Positions 9,471-17,041 of a DNA stretch of 43,683 nucleotides are shown here, piece after piece. The DNA comes from an uncultured Candidatus Melainabacteria bacterium (GTDB taxonomy: Bacteria; Cyanobacteriota; Vampirovibrionia; Gastranaerophilales; Gastranaerophilaceae). The first letter of the stretch is position 1, and each line of letters starts with the position of its first letter. The position numbers and the translations under genes were made by a program. Location of the stretch: the NCBI GenBank assembly GCA_949902595.1, contig CATLDC010000015.1, positions 1 to 43,683 on the forward strand. The letters run 5' to 3'. Under the pieces are notes generated by a model. The model made no database searches, had not been told where the DNA came from, and saw only the letters and a program-made list of their open reading frames with translations.

Positions 9471-9878
9471 TTATCTTCGACCGGTGTGAACATTTATAAT
9501 ATCAGACACCCACGGAATATAGCTAAACATTCCCATAAAAGCAGTAATCGCCAGATACAATATAATCACAGTCGTAATCAACTGGATTATCGAAAGCCCG
9601 AAAGCAAAGCCCAATGGCATATTAATATAATAAGGAATCGCATTGATTACAGGAATCCTGTAAAGGATTACATAAACCAACTCTGCAAAAGTTGACAACA
9701 AAAAATACAGGATTGAAAGAAAAATCGACTGCATAATATGGTACATCACAAACTGCGTAGCATGTTTTCTCATCACAGCCGCAATAATAAGCCACACAAA
9801 CCCGACCATACCCGCTGTCAGGTATGAAGTCGAAGCAATTATTCTCTCTATTGGATAAACCTGTCTAGATTGTTGCAA
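9471..9878 (-). CDS. Small four-helix membrane protein, Tic20/DUF4870-like
   Basis: 135 residues with about four membrane segments: near 18-35 (LTAGMVGFVWLIIAAVM), 43-70, 82-105 and 106-125. The motif FVMYHIMQSIFLSILYFL recalls the F-x-x-H/N-x-x-Q-a-i-l segment shared by Tic20-like and DUF4870 proteins. That relation is suggested, not proven. It overlaps the end of the TPR gene upstream by 14 bp, so the two are probably made together and may work together at the inner membrane. Confidence 0.55.
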   Translation of the reverse strand: MQQSRQVYPIERIIASTSYLTAGMVGFVWLIIAAVMRKHATQFVMYHIMQSIFLSILYFLLSTFAELVYVILYRIPVINAIPYYINMPLGFAFGLSIIQLITTVIILYLAITAFMGMFSYIPWVSDIINVHTGRR

Positions 9879-10935
9879 TTACGTCATCCTTTCTGAAATT
9901 CTCGATAAAATCTTCCAGCACCTGAATGAATACGAGCTTGTATTCATCATTCTCCGGTCTCATATTAACCGCAGCGCGGTAAGAATAAATCGAACGCTCG
10001 ATTTCATTATTCATGTAATAAACATTGGCAATCAATACATAAATTCCAGGGTCAAGCTTGTTAATCTTAAGCGCCTCTCTGTATTCAGCCTCGGCTTCCT
10101 TGTACTTTTTAATATTTGAATACAAATTCCCGGCAAGAATGTGCGCATTCGCGTCTTTTGGATTAAGCTCGACAGCCTTCTGGTAAAGCTCTGCTGCATC
10201 CTCGTAATCCTTAAAATCGGATTTTGCAATCGCGTAGCAAATGTAAGCCTTGTAATTGTCTCCCGGAAGCGCAATTGCTTTTTCAAAATAATCGTAGCAT
10301 TTTTCTTTGTCTTTGTTTACCGCAAGGGTGTTTGCAATACAAAGCGCGACAGTCTTGTTATCAGGAGCCAGTTCAAAAACTTTATAATAGTATTCAAGCG
10401 CCCTGTTGTAGTCAAAGAGTTTGAAGCAAACATTACCCAAATCAACAAGAGCCGTAAGGTTTTCAGGGTCAAGCGAAAGCGCTTTTTCATAGTACGCTCT
10501 TGATTCTACATAGTCCTCAAAGTCGTGGTAAAGAAGCGCAATTGCATTATAGATTTCAGGGTCCTGGGAATTGAAATCAAGCGTTCTGTTATAATAATGA
10601 AGTGCCTTTGAGAAGTTCTTGAGTTCTGCATAAGTGTTTGCCATGTTGTAATAAACAAGGTAGTTGCTTGGATTAACAATCATTGCCTGATTGAAATACT
10701 TAAGCGCTTTTTTGTACTCTTTTGAGTAGAACCAGATACTGCCCAGATTCAAAAGTGTCTGCAAATCTTTAGGGTCAAGCTCCAGCAAGCTTTCGTACAC
10801 AGAGATTACTTTCTCGTACTGGTTATCCATTGCATAATACTTTGCAAGCTCGTGGTAATGGTCGGTGTTTTTAGGATCCATCGCCATTTTTAGAACAGTT
10901 TTTTCAATAGCTTTATTTAATTCTTTTTTATCCAT
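9865..10935 (-). CDS. Tetratricopeptide-repeat protein
   Basis: 356 residues composed almost wholly of about nine TPR units of 34 residues, from about residue 22 to 335. Typical cores are visible: YYNMANTYAELKNFSKALHY, LGNVCFKLFDYNRALEYYYK, LAGNLYSNIKKYKEAEAEYR, each followed by a helix-breaking DP/NP. No signal peptide or membrane segment. TPR arrays bind partner proteins; the overlap with the Tic20-like gene suggests a membrane-associated assembly role, which is inference. It lies 3 bp after rsfS. Confidence 0.85.
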   Translation of the reverse strand: MDKKELNKAIEKTVLKMAMDPKNTDHYHELAKYYAMDNQYEKVISVYESLLELDPKDLQTLLNLGSIWFYSKEYKKALKYFNQAMIVNPSNYLVYYNMANTYAELKNFSKALHYYNRTLDFNSQDPEIYNAIALLYHDFEDYVESRAYYEKALSLDPENLTALVDLGNVCFKLFDYNRALEYYYKVFELAPDNKTVALCIANTLAVNKDKEKCYDYFEKAIALPGDNYKAYICYAIAKSDFKDYEDAAELYQKAVELNPKDANAHILAGNLYSNIKKYKEAEAEYREALKINKLDPGIYVLIANVYYMNNEIERSIYSYRAAVNMRPENDEYKLVFIQVLEDFIENFRKDDVIATI

Positions 10936-10938
10936 CTT

Positions 10939-11346
10939 CTATCTTTCAATATTTTCGTAATCAGAGTACTCTTTAGATTCCTTGAGCCAGGTTTCCTGCG
11001 GAATGCTGAACGCGTGGTTCCAGAATTTTTCAATAGCATAAGCATCTCTATCTTCCTGATGCAGAATATGCACAACCACATCGCCGTAATCAATCAGGTT
11101 CCAGCGATTTTTCGCATCGTTTTCCTTGCCGAGCGGAAGTCTTGCAAAAGTTGTCTTAACTTTGTCTGCAAGGTTTTCTGTAAGCGCCTTAACCTGCGTA
11201 TTGGTCTGCGCAGAACAGATGACAAAGTAATCTGCAAAAGATGATACATTGCTTATATTAAGTATCGAAATATCTTTTGCAATCTTTTCGTCCAAAAACC
11301 TTGCAATAACGCATGCCAGCTTATATGATGTAATTTCTTCTCCCAT
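10939..11346 (-). CDS. rsfS: Ribosomal silencing factor RsfS
   Basis: 135 residues. Binds L14 on the 50S subunit and blocks subunit joining in starvation. Family signature DI-x-x-LNISNVSSFADYFVIC-SA-QTNTQVKAL, then WNLIDYGDVVVHILHQ and the conserved YAIEKFWNHA near residues 105-114. Cytosolic. Second gene of the rpiB-rsfS-TPR-Tic20-like operon, 12 bp after rpiB. Confidence 0.95.
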   Translation of the reverse strand: MGEEITSYKLACVIARFLDEKIAKDISILNISNVSSFADYFVICSAQTNTQVKALTENLADKVKTTFARLPLGKENDAKNRWNLIDYGDVVVHILHQEDRDAYAIEKFWNHAFSIPQETWLKESKEYSDYENIER

Positions 11347-11358
11347 TGTCCTCTCCGG

Positions 11359-11781
11359 TTAAATCATGTTTATTCTGTTGAGATGCCTTCCGCCCTCAAA
11401 TTCTGTCCTGAGCCAGATATCAACAATATCAAGCGCAAGTCCCGTGCCGGTCACCCTCTCGCCCAGACACAGAATATTTGAGTCATTGTGCATTCTTGTC
11501 ATTCTTGCAGAGAAGGTATCCCCGCAAAGAGAAGCCCTTATTCCGTCAAACCTGTTGGCTGCTATTGACATGCCAATACCCGTACCGCAAACAAGAATCC
11601 CTCTTCCGTTAGTTTGAAGAACGGAGTTTGCAACCTCTTTAGCAATAACCGGATAGTCGCAGGATTTTTCATCAAAGCAGCCAAAGTCCTGCACTTCATA
11701 TCCTTGCTCTCTCAGGTGCTCGATTATTGAGGTTTTTAGTTTGAACCCGCCATGGTCTGAACCTATAAGTATCTTTGACAT
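11359..11781 (-). CDS. rpiB: Ribose-5-phosphate isomerase B
   Basis: 140 residues from the ATG at 11781; an ATG at 11790 sits right against the AAGGA (11792-11796), while 11781 has the normal 10-nt spacing. Interconverts ribose 5-phosphate and ribulose 5-phosphate in the pentose phosphate pathway. Family features: IGSDHGGFKLK at the N terminus, GCFDEKSCDYP, the catalytic-Cys loop ILVCGTGIGMSIAANR, RMTRMHNDSNILCLGERV, and a C-terminal FEGGRHLNRI. First gene of a four-gene operon with a clear promoter. Confidence 0.95.
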   Translation of the reverse strand: MSKILIGSDHGGFKLKTSIIEHLREQGYEVQDFGCFDEKSCDYPVIAKEVANSVLQTNGRGILVCGTGIGMSIAANRFDGIRASLCGDTFSARMTRMHNDSNILCLGERVTGTGLALDIVDIWLRTEFEGGRHLNRINMI

Positions 11782-11815
11782 TAAAGACATTTCCTTATTT
11801 TAACTTCTCTGACTA

Positions 11816-11844
11816 ATTGTAACATTTTTGAAATAATTTATCAA
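11816..11844 (-). promoter_or_regulatory. Extended -10 promoter of the rpiB operon
   Basis: Minus strand: TTGATA (11839-11844), exactly 17 bp, TACAAT (11816-11821) preceded by TG one base upstream (TGTTACAAT). The same TG-N-TACAAT form recurs before prepilin genes at 20113 and 41741. Confidence 0.7.
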
Positions 11845-11875
11845 TAATTTACTTTTTTTAGACTTTAATATAGAT

Positions 11876-12643
11876 ATGAAGTGCGGTTTTAATATGTACA
11901 ACCCTGTTAATTTTAGAGCGTCGATTTCCGACAAGGACATTGACTCCTTTGTGCAGGCAAAGCAGCACTTTAGCGACTGTTATCTTATGTCAACTCTTGA
12001 CACGCTTTCTCACACCGAAAACGGAAGAAAAGTATTAAAAAACCAGCTTGAATACGATGATGAGAATCCCAAGCTTATCAACTGTTATTTGTACAAGCCG
12101 GATGGAGAAAAAGAGAAATATACAATTCCTGCCAAAAGCGCGCTTAAGGGCTATGAAAAGCTATATGAAGCCCAGCCAAACGAAATAATAAGAAGCGTTG
12201 ACATATCAGTCGGCGAGTACGAGAAGAAATACAAAGCAAAGCCGTGGATTTGCCGTGTTGCAGACAATTTTAAGACCTACGCGTTTGAGAAGAATCTTCC
12301 GTCGCATTTTATGAAAGTTTTGACCGGCAAGGAGCCGAGGGTTATTGCAGAAACAGATTTCAACTTTGATTTAAGCGGATACAAGAAAGAAGTTTACGAG
12401 TTGTTTGAACGCATGGACAAGGAAAAGCAGCACAGTTTTGTAATCGGCACCGGTCCTAAAATGCTGGATGGCAGGACCTGGCATGTTTACGTAATCGAAG
12501 ATGTGAATCTTGAAGAAAACACAATTACGGTCAAGGAAAAGAGAGGCAACAAGCCGCGCAAGATGAATATTGACACAGCTTTAAACACTTTCAAGTATAT
12601 AACAGGTTATTTTGATTCGGATTTGGAAGCTACTTCCCCTTAA
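11876..12643 (+). CDS. Calpain/papain-like cysteine protease with N-terminal FRA tag
   Basis: 255 residues as drawn; the second Met at 11894 would give MYNPVNFRA at the N terminus. The catalytic Cys is likely C35 in HFSDCYLMSTLDTLS, which matches the GDCWLLAALxAL helix of calpains. H203 in GRTWHVYVIEDV matches the GHAYSV strand. N225 lies 22 residues further, close to the calpain His-Asn distance, although the usual RNPWG around it is absent (KEKRGN). No calcium-binding domains. The family call is from motif pattern only. The P/V-x-F-R-A tag is shared with three other proteins here. No ribosome site is evident; a TTTAAT box ends 6 nt before the ATG. It converges with the next gene (14-bp overlap). 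Confidence 0.55.
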   Translation: MKCGFNMYNPVNFRASISDKDIDSFVQAKQHFSDCYLMSTLDTLSHTENGRKVLKNQLEYDDENPKLINCYLYKPDGEKEKYTIPAKSALKGYEKLYEAQPNEIIRSVDISVGEYEKKYKAKPWICRVADNFKTYAFEKNLPSHFMKVLTGKEPRVIAETDFNFDLSGYKKEVYELFERMDKEKQHSFVIGTGPKMLDGRTWHVYVIEDVNLEENTITVKEKRGNKPRKMNIDTALNTFKYITGYFDSDLEATSP

Positions 12644-12926
12644 GCGCATTCTCCAGAGCCTTTTCAAGAACCTCAATCTTTGATTCAAGAACTTTTACCT
12701 TTGCGCTGCTCTCATCAGAAGAAATTGCTTCTTTTTCCAATTCCCGTTTATAAGAATTAAGTGCAGCATTTTTCGAAAGCAGCTTAATAATTCCAAGGCT
12801 CATACCGCCTATCATGCCGCACATGTAAGTGATTGCACCCATTGTTTTTCCGGAAAATTCATAAAGTGCCATCACAGCTATCACAAAGCTCAAAACCAAC
12901 AACAACACAGATAAAAATTTTTTCAT
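12630..12926 (-). CDS. Small membrane protein with C-terminal coiled coil
   Basis: 98 residues. Two membrane segments, about 4-22 (FLSVLLLVLSFVIAVMAL) and 30-50 (MGAITYMCGMIGGMSLGI), followed by a charged coiled-coil region to the end (VKVLESKIEVLEKALENAL). The layout resembles LapA-like inner-membrane proteins, but no specific family can be assigned. It has its own start with an AAGGAG about 5 nt before the ATG and is divergent from flhB. Confidence 0.6.
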   Translation of the reverse strand: MKKFLSVLLLVLSFVIAVMALYEFSGKTMGAITYMCGMIGGMSLGIIKLLSKNAALNSYKRELEKEAISSDESSAKVKVLESKIEVLEKALENALKGK

Positions 12927-13008
12927 AAGAACTCCTTTTTCTCATTGTACAATAAAATCAGACTTTATGATAGAATAATAATGTAGAAAATCCAACGGAA
13001 GCAAAAAG

Positions 13009-14073
13009 ATGGGTGATGAAGATAAGCAATTTGACGCCACGCCCCAAAAACTCGAGAGAGCACGAAAAGAAGGGCAGGTAGTTAAGTCAAAAGACGTGTC
13101 AACAGCATTGTCTCTGCTTGTAATGTTTACTTTCATAAACATGCTCGCACCAATCATCTGGAAAATGATTGTAGGACTCTTCAAAACCCTCTACGAGCAG
13201 ATTCCAAACCAGCACCTGTCTGAAATCGGGCTTCCCTACATGCTTACCGTAACTCTTATTCCGACAGTGGTAATTATTGGCTCAATCCTCTTTGTGGCAG
13301 CTTTTATTGCGATACTTGGAGACTTTATTCAGGTTGGACCGCTTGTTGCAACAGCGCCTCTTGTTCCGAAGTTGGATAAACTTAACCCGACAAAATACTT
13401 CAAAAACCTGTTTCAGGTGAAAACTCTGTTCGAGCTTGGCAAAAACATCGTAAAAGTCCTTGTTTTGGGGCTTGTGGGCTGGTCTGTATACAGCGCGCAT
13501 CTTGAGAGCATACTTATGCTCGCCTCAATAGACAACAACTTTGCGGTTATGATAGAGTTCGGAAAACTGATTGTAGAATTCATATACAAAGCCTGCGTCG
13601 CATTTTTAATCATCGCTGCAGCGGACTACGGGGTAACAAAATGGAAGTTTTTGAAAGACCAGAAAATGTCTTTCAAAGAAATAAAGGACGAGTACAAGAA
13701 CTCCGAAGGTGACCCGCATGTAAAAGCAGCGTTAAGGCAAAGGCGTATGCAAATGCTCCAGCAGGGTGCAATGGATTCTGTGCCGGAAGCGGACTTTGTG
13801 GTCAGAAACCCGACCCATGTGGCATGTGCTTTAAAATACGATGCAGAGACTATGCAATCCCCGACCCTTACAGCAAAAGGAACAGAGCTTATTGCGAAAA
13901 AGATTATTGAAATAGCCACCCAGCACAATGTTCCGGTAATAGACAACGCGCCTGTTGCCCGTGCGCTTTTCAGGATGGTTGACTTGAACCAGCAGATTCC
14001 GCCGGAACTCTACAAAGCTGTAGCCGAAATCCTGCTTTTTGTTTACGGATTAAAAGGAAAGCAGGGGCAGTAA
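13009..14073 (+). CDS. flhB: Flagellar export-gate protein FlhB
   Basis: 354 residues, normal length. Inner-membrane switch of the flagellar type III export apparatus that cleaves itself between Asn and Pro to change substrate class. Visible: the N-terminal FDATPQKLERARKEGQVVKS, four membrane segments (about 32-55, 83-105, 145-165, 188-206), the FLKDQKMSFKEIKDEYKNSEGDP linker region in pieces, and the autocleavage NPTH at 267-270. A virulence-type SctU is the alternative; flagellin and a FliA-like sigma factor nearby favour FlhB. GGAAG lies 7 nt before the ATG. No other export genes adjoin it. Confidence 0.9.
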   Translation: MGDEDKQFDATPQKLERARKEGQVVKSKDVSTALSLLVMFTFINMLAPIIWKMIVGLFKTLYEQIPNQHLSEIGLPYMLTVTLIPTVVIIGSILFVAAFIAILGDFIQVGPLVATAPLVPKLDKLNPTKYFKNLFQVKTLFELGKNIVKVLVLGLVGWSVYSAHLESILMLASIDNNFAVMIEFGKLIVEFIYKACVAFLIIAAADYGVTKWKFLKDQKMSFKEIKDEYKNSEGDPHVKAALRQRRMQMLQQGAMDSVPEADFVVRNPTHVACALKYDAETMQSPTLTAKGTELIAKKIIEIATQHNVPVIDNAPVARALFRMVDLNQQIPPELYKAVAEILLFVYGLKGKQGQ

Positions 14074-14136
14074 TTAATGCTTGAAAAAATCTTGAAATCA
14101 AGGTAATATAAAATAAGGTTAGTTTAATAAGAAAAG

Positions 14137-14826
14137 ATGGATAATAAAACTTTAATCAAACAATACGTAGGTGTTGTACAAAAAATAGCGAGAGTTGAGC
14201 ATAGGCGTATACCAAACCACATGATTGAGTATGAAGAGCTGGTTAGTATAGGCATACTTGCCATACAACAATTGATTAAAGGAAAATCCGAAGAACAGCT
14301 TGCGCGTTATAATGATGCTTACGTGGGAACAGCTGTAAAATGGGCTATACGTAACGAGCTTCGGCACCGCTACAAGTGGTACACAATGAAGCACAAGAAA
14401 GAAGACGGAGCAGAGGACAGCTACACAACAGATGCTGTGGCTCAGGATGGTGATTCTGAAGATATGGGATTCAGCATTTCTCCGACAAAGGTTAGAGAAG
14501 CTGTTTACGAAACAATCCTCTCAATCGACGGGCTTGCAGCTGCTGCAACTGACAACGCTTCACCTTTTGATTTTATAAAAGACAATTCAGCAATGCCGGA
14601 TGAGCAGGCTGAGATTGTTGAAATGAGTAAACTTATTAAACAAGCCATTGCACAATTACCTCAAAAAGAACGTACTGTCGTAGAATACAGGTTCTACAGA
14701 AACATGCAGGCAAAAGACATCGCAAACATGATAGGGCTTTCGCCATCAAGAATTACCAGAATCGTTCAGTTCTCACTCAACCAGATTAGAGAATACCTGA
14801 AAGCCAGAGGCAGAGAAGATTACTAG
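14137..14826 (+). CDS. FliA-like sigma factor (sigma-70 family group 3)
   Basis: 229 residues. Region 2 is seen at about 10-90 (YEELVSIGILAIQQLI, then YVGTAVKWAIRNELRHRYKW, the core-binding and -10 helices). Region 4 is at about 165-225 (LPQKERTVVEYRFYRNMQAK, then GLSPSRITRIVQFSLNQIRE). Region 3 is short and poorly conserved. It resembles FliA/SigB-type alternative sigma factors, and the position 63 bp after flhB supports a flagellar or motility regulon. Which promoters it reads is not visible; no canonical sigma-28 site (TAAA-N15-GCCGATAA) was found before flagellin. Confidence 0.75.
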   Translation: MDNKTLIKQYVGVVQKIARVEHRRIPNHMIEYEELVSIGILAIQQLIKGKSEEQLARYNDAYVGTAVKWAIRNELRHRYKWYTMKHKKEDGAEDSYTTDAVAQDGDSEDMGFSISPTKVREAVYETILSIDGLAAAATDNASPFDFIKDNSAMPDEQAEIVEMSKLIKQAIAQLPQKERTVVEYRFYRNMQAKDIANMIGLSPSRITRIVQFSLNQIREYLKARGREDY

Positions 14827-14940
14827 GGATTTTACCAACAAAAAGTATAAAGTTTTGTAACAATATATACAAAACTGCTAAAGTTTTCGAGAAAACTGCC
14901 GTTATATAAAATGTGCTTAGCAATAAAATATTATTTATAT

Positions 14941-14972
14941 CAATGTAACACAATATGTATTTTGTTACATTG
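14941..14972. promoter_or_regulatory. 32-bp near-perfect palindrome, distal member of pair A
   Basis: CAATGTAACACAATA / TATTTTGTTACATTG around a central TG; one mismatch. It is the exact reverse complement of 15109-15140 and 28 of 30 core bases match the palindrome at 35970-35999. Likely an operator for a dimeric regulator or a REP-like element. Confidence 0.6.
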
Positions 14973-15023
14973 ATTTTTGTAATACATTCATACTTGTTGT
15001 TATTAGTGCGTTTTAAGATGTCA

Positions 15024-15057
15024 CACCTTCCTTATTCCGGAGGTGATTTTATTCTTT
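15024..15057 (+). terminator. Terminator-like hairpin after the sigma factor gene
   Basis: CACCTTCC and GGAGGTG pair with one bulge around a short AT loop (15024-15045), followed by ATTTTATTCTTTTT. It lies inside the 328-bp gap between the sigma factor and the next gene, which otherwise holds only the two palindromes. Confidence 0.5.
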
Positions 15058-15102
15058 TTATATACATTTCATTTTTCTGTAACCCGCTATTCATGTGGAT
15101 TT

Positions 15103-15146
15103 CCTTTCCAATGTAACAAAATACATATTGTGTTACATTGGAAAGG
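15103..15146 (+). promoter_or_regulatory. 44-bp palindrome overlapping a ribosome binding site
   Basis: CCTTTCCAATGTAACA and TGTTACATTGGAAAGG form arms of about 21 bp with one mismatch around a central CA. The 3' arm contains AAAGG of the AAAGGAG that serves the ATG at 15155. As DNA it could be an operator; as RNA it would fold and hide the ribosome site. Centre to start codon is about 30 bp, as at the prepilin gene at 35771. Confidence 0.6.
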
Positions 15147-15154
15147 AGTTCTCA

Positions 15155-15484
15155 ATGGGCTTTGGAACAAGATTTGGCAACAATGTAGATTATTTAGTAA
15201 ACCGCACGGGTTATGGGAGTATGGAAGCAAACGACCATTTTGGAGCCTCAAAAGCATCCGGAGGTTTGGCATTATTTTGTTTTTTAGGCGGATTCCTTAT
15301 GACTGTATGCGGGGCTAACAAACAGCCGCAGCCTCAAAGAGTATCACGGAATGAGCATCAGGCATCAGGAGGCAACGCAAAGCTTGCCAAAGTTAATGAG
15401 AAGGATTGCGACGTTAGAATTGCAGAAATGAAGAATAGTATGCCTAGAACAAACCTAGGAAGCTCCGGCTTTAATCCAATGTAA
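15155..15484 (+). CDS. Unknown small protein with one membrane segment
   Basis: 109 residues from the ATG at 15155, which has AAAGGAG 6 nt upstream; a longer in-frame reading to 15095 would run through the palindrome and is unlikely. N-terminal part polar and Gly/Asn-rich, one hydrophobic segment at about residues 31-48 (GGLALFCFLGGFLMTVCGA), then a polar tail. No signal-peptide pattern at the very N terminus. I do not recognise a family. Followed after 20 bp by another unknown small gene, probably in one transcript under the pair of palindromes. Confidence 0.6.
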   Translation: MGFGTRFGNNVDYLVNRTGYGSMEANDHFGASKASGGLALFCFLGGFLMTVCGANKQPQPQRVSRNEHQASGGNAKLAKVNEKDCDVRIAEMKNSMPRTNLGSSGFNPM

Positions 15485-15504
15485 AATTTTAAGAAAGGAA
15501 GAGT

Positions 15505-15861
15505 ATGAACATCACAAACAAAGAATTACTGGCAAAAGAATACCAGAATATCATGCAAAACTACCTTCAACCCCAGGTAGAAAATCCAAAAGCACAAGCA
15601 TCTCCAACTCTGGAAGACACGCTTGAGAGTATTGCAAAACTATCCTCCTATAGAAATATACTTTCTATTGTGGGTTCAACCAACTGCACGAAAACAATTT
15701 ATCTAAATGACGGGACATCAGTAGATGTAATTACAAGAAACGGGTTTATAAACATCCATGGCGCAGCACTCAATGGCGAGTCCTTTAACCTCACGCTTAC
15801 AAACCTTGAGCCGGAAAAAGTTATGGACATCGCGCAGGATATTGCAAAAGAGCTCGGGTAA
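15505..15861 (+). CDS. Unknown small soluble protein
   Basis: 118 residues, acidic and soluble, no signal peptide or membrane segment. The N-terminal half is helical (NKELLAKEYQNIMQNYL), the C-terminal half alternates strand-like segments (KTIYLNDGTSVDVITRNGFI) and ends with a helix (VMDIAQDIAKELG). AAGGAAG lies 6 nt before the ATG. It follows the small membrane protein by 20 bp, suggesting one operon. No family recognised. Confidence 0.6.
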   Translation: MNITNKELLAKEYQNIMQNYLQPQVENPKAQASPTLEDTLESIAKLSSYRNILSIVGSTNCTKTIYLNDGTSVDVITRNGFINIHGAALNGESFNLTLTNLEPEKVMDIAQDIAKELG

Positions 15862-15863
15862 AA

Positions 15864-16394
15864 TTAATTTTTAATATTGAAGCCAATCTTGGTTGGTTTG
15901 GTTATATCTAAAAGATAGTTTATAGCTTTTTGCATATCCTCAAGACTCTGGTTATTATCCTTTGCATAGTTCATAAACGCTTTCTCTAGATTATCAATCC
16001 TTCCTGCGAGTTCATTTTGAGATATTGCATACTGTTTTAATTTATCAAAAACGCGGATTATTTGAATACTTACGTTTATTGCTCTTGGCGAATTTAAAAT
16101 ATTCGAAAGCATCAAAGTTCCGTACTCCGTAAAAACATACGGCAAAGAACGAATTTTCGTAACATTTGGATTTGCGGTCGCAATTTGCGACCGCAAATCT
16201 TTCCACTCCTCTTCAGTTAATTGAAACATAAAATCCTCAGGAAATCTTTCTATGTTCCTTTTAACCGCCTCATTAAGCCTTTTAGTCTTGACATCATAAA
16301 GTATTGCCAAATCAATATCCAACATTACTTTAATGCCTCTAATGACATATATTTTACTCTCAATAATTTGAATAGGAATTAAACTGCCAGCCAC
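15864..16394 (-). CDS. ORF6N-domain protein
   Basis: 176 residues. The N-terminal 100 residues fit the ORF6N domain: IESKIYVIRGIKVMLDIDLA, LYDVKTKRLNEAVKRNIERF, then PEDFMFQLTEEEW and LPYVFTEYGTLMLSNIL. These domains are common in phages and mobile elements and are thought to bind DNA. The C-terminal part is a probable coiled coil (about 115-150). It starts with GTG at 16394, backed by an AGGAGG a few bases upstream, and sits only 8 bp after lepB on the same strand, so it is probably read from the same transcript. Possible horizontally acquired passenger. Confidence 0.8.
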   Translation of the reverse strand: MAGSLIPIQIIESKIYVIRGIKVMLDIDLAILYDVKTKRLNEAVKRNIERFPEDFMFQLTEEEWKDLRSQIATANPNVTKIRSLPYVFTEYGTLMLSNILNSPRAINVSIQIIRVFDKLKQYAISQNELAGRIDNLEKAFMNYAKDNNQSLEDMQKAINYLLDITKPTKIGFNIKN

Positions 16395-16402
16395 AACACC
16401 TC

Positions 16403-17041
16403 CTACAACCCTTTAACATGCGTCACTGGCCAGAACAAAAATACAGCCCTTCCAATAAACCTTTCTTTTGGCAGAGTTCCCCAGAACCTGCTGTCCATTG
16501 AGTTGCCGCGGTTATCACCCATCATAAAATACTGACCTTCCGGAATCACAAGAGGACCGCAGTACATGTCGCTTTTGCACTTGTGGAAATCGTATTCGCT
16601 CATTATATAGTCTTCTTTTAGCGGCTTGTCATTGATATAAACCTTGTAAGCCCCGTTTTCGCCCTGCTTGATTTCCAGCTTCTCACCCGGAAGCCCCACA
16701 ACACGTTTAATATAAGCAATATCTTTGCAGAAAAAACCAGTAAGTCTACTAAACACCGCCCATGGAGTAGTTTTAAGTTTCACAAACGGAGGATAGAATA
16801 TCATTACATCCCCGCGTTTAGGAGTGTTTTCAAAAGCATGATTCTTTATCAAATTAGGAAACTTAGTGAGTTTTTCAACAACGATTCTGTCGCCCTCAAC
16901 AAGTGTCGGCTTCATTGAGCCTGATGGAATCCATCTTAGTTCTGCAACAAAAAATCTGATTAGAATTACCGCCACTACAACAAAAACAATCGTGTCGATA
17001 ACTTCTTTTATATTCGCCTTTAACTTTTCATCAATCATCAT
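16403..17041 (-). CDS. lepB: Signal peptidase I
   Basis: 212 residues. Removes signal peptides at the outer face of the inner membrane. One N-terminal membrane anchor (about 13-30, IDTIVFVVVAVILIRFFV); the catalytic Ser lies in WIPSGSMKPTLVEGD (box B) and the Lys base in YIKRVVGLPGEKLEI (box D). Box E is GDNRGNSMDSRFWG. About 40 residues of insertion (VKLKTTPWAVFSRL ...) precede box D. The ATG overlaps the TGA of the polyprenyl synthase gene (ATGA), indicating translational coupling. Confidence 0.95.
   Translation of the reverse strand: MMIDEKLKANIKEVIDTIVFVVVAVILIRFFVAELRWIPSGSMKPTLVEGDRIVVEKLTKFPNLIKNHAFENTPKRGDVMIFYPPFVKLKTTPWAVFSRLTGFFCKDIAYIKRVVGLPGEKLEIKQGENGAYKVYINDKPLKEDYIMSEYDFHKCKSDMYCGPLVIPEGQYFMMGDNRGNSMDSRFWGTLPKERFIGRAVFLFWPVTHVKGL

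Noticed and set aside
13009..14826. FlhB and the sigma factor as part of a virulence type III secretion island
   Set aside because: No needle, ATPase or secretin genes are nearby; flagellin in the same window makes a flagellar role simpler.
14941..15146. Ends of a miniature transposable element
   Set aside because: The spacers of pairs A and B are unrelated and I saw no target-site duplication; a REP-like origin of the palindromes themselves remains open.
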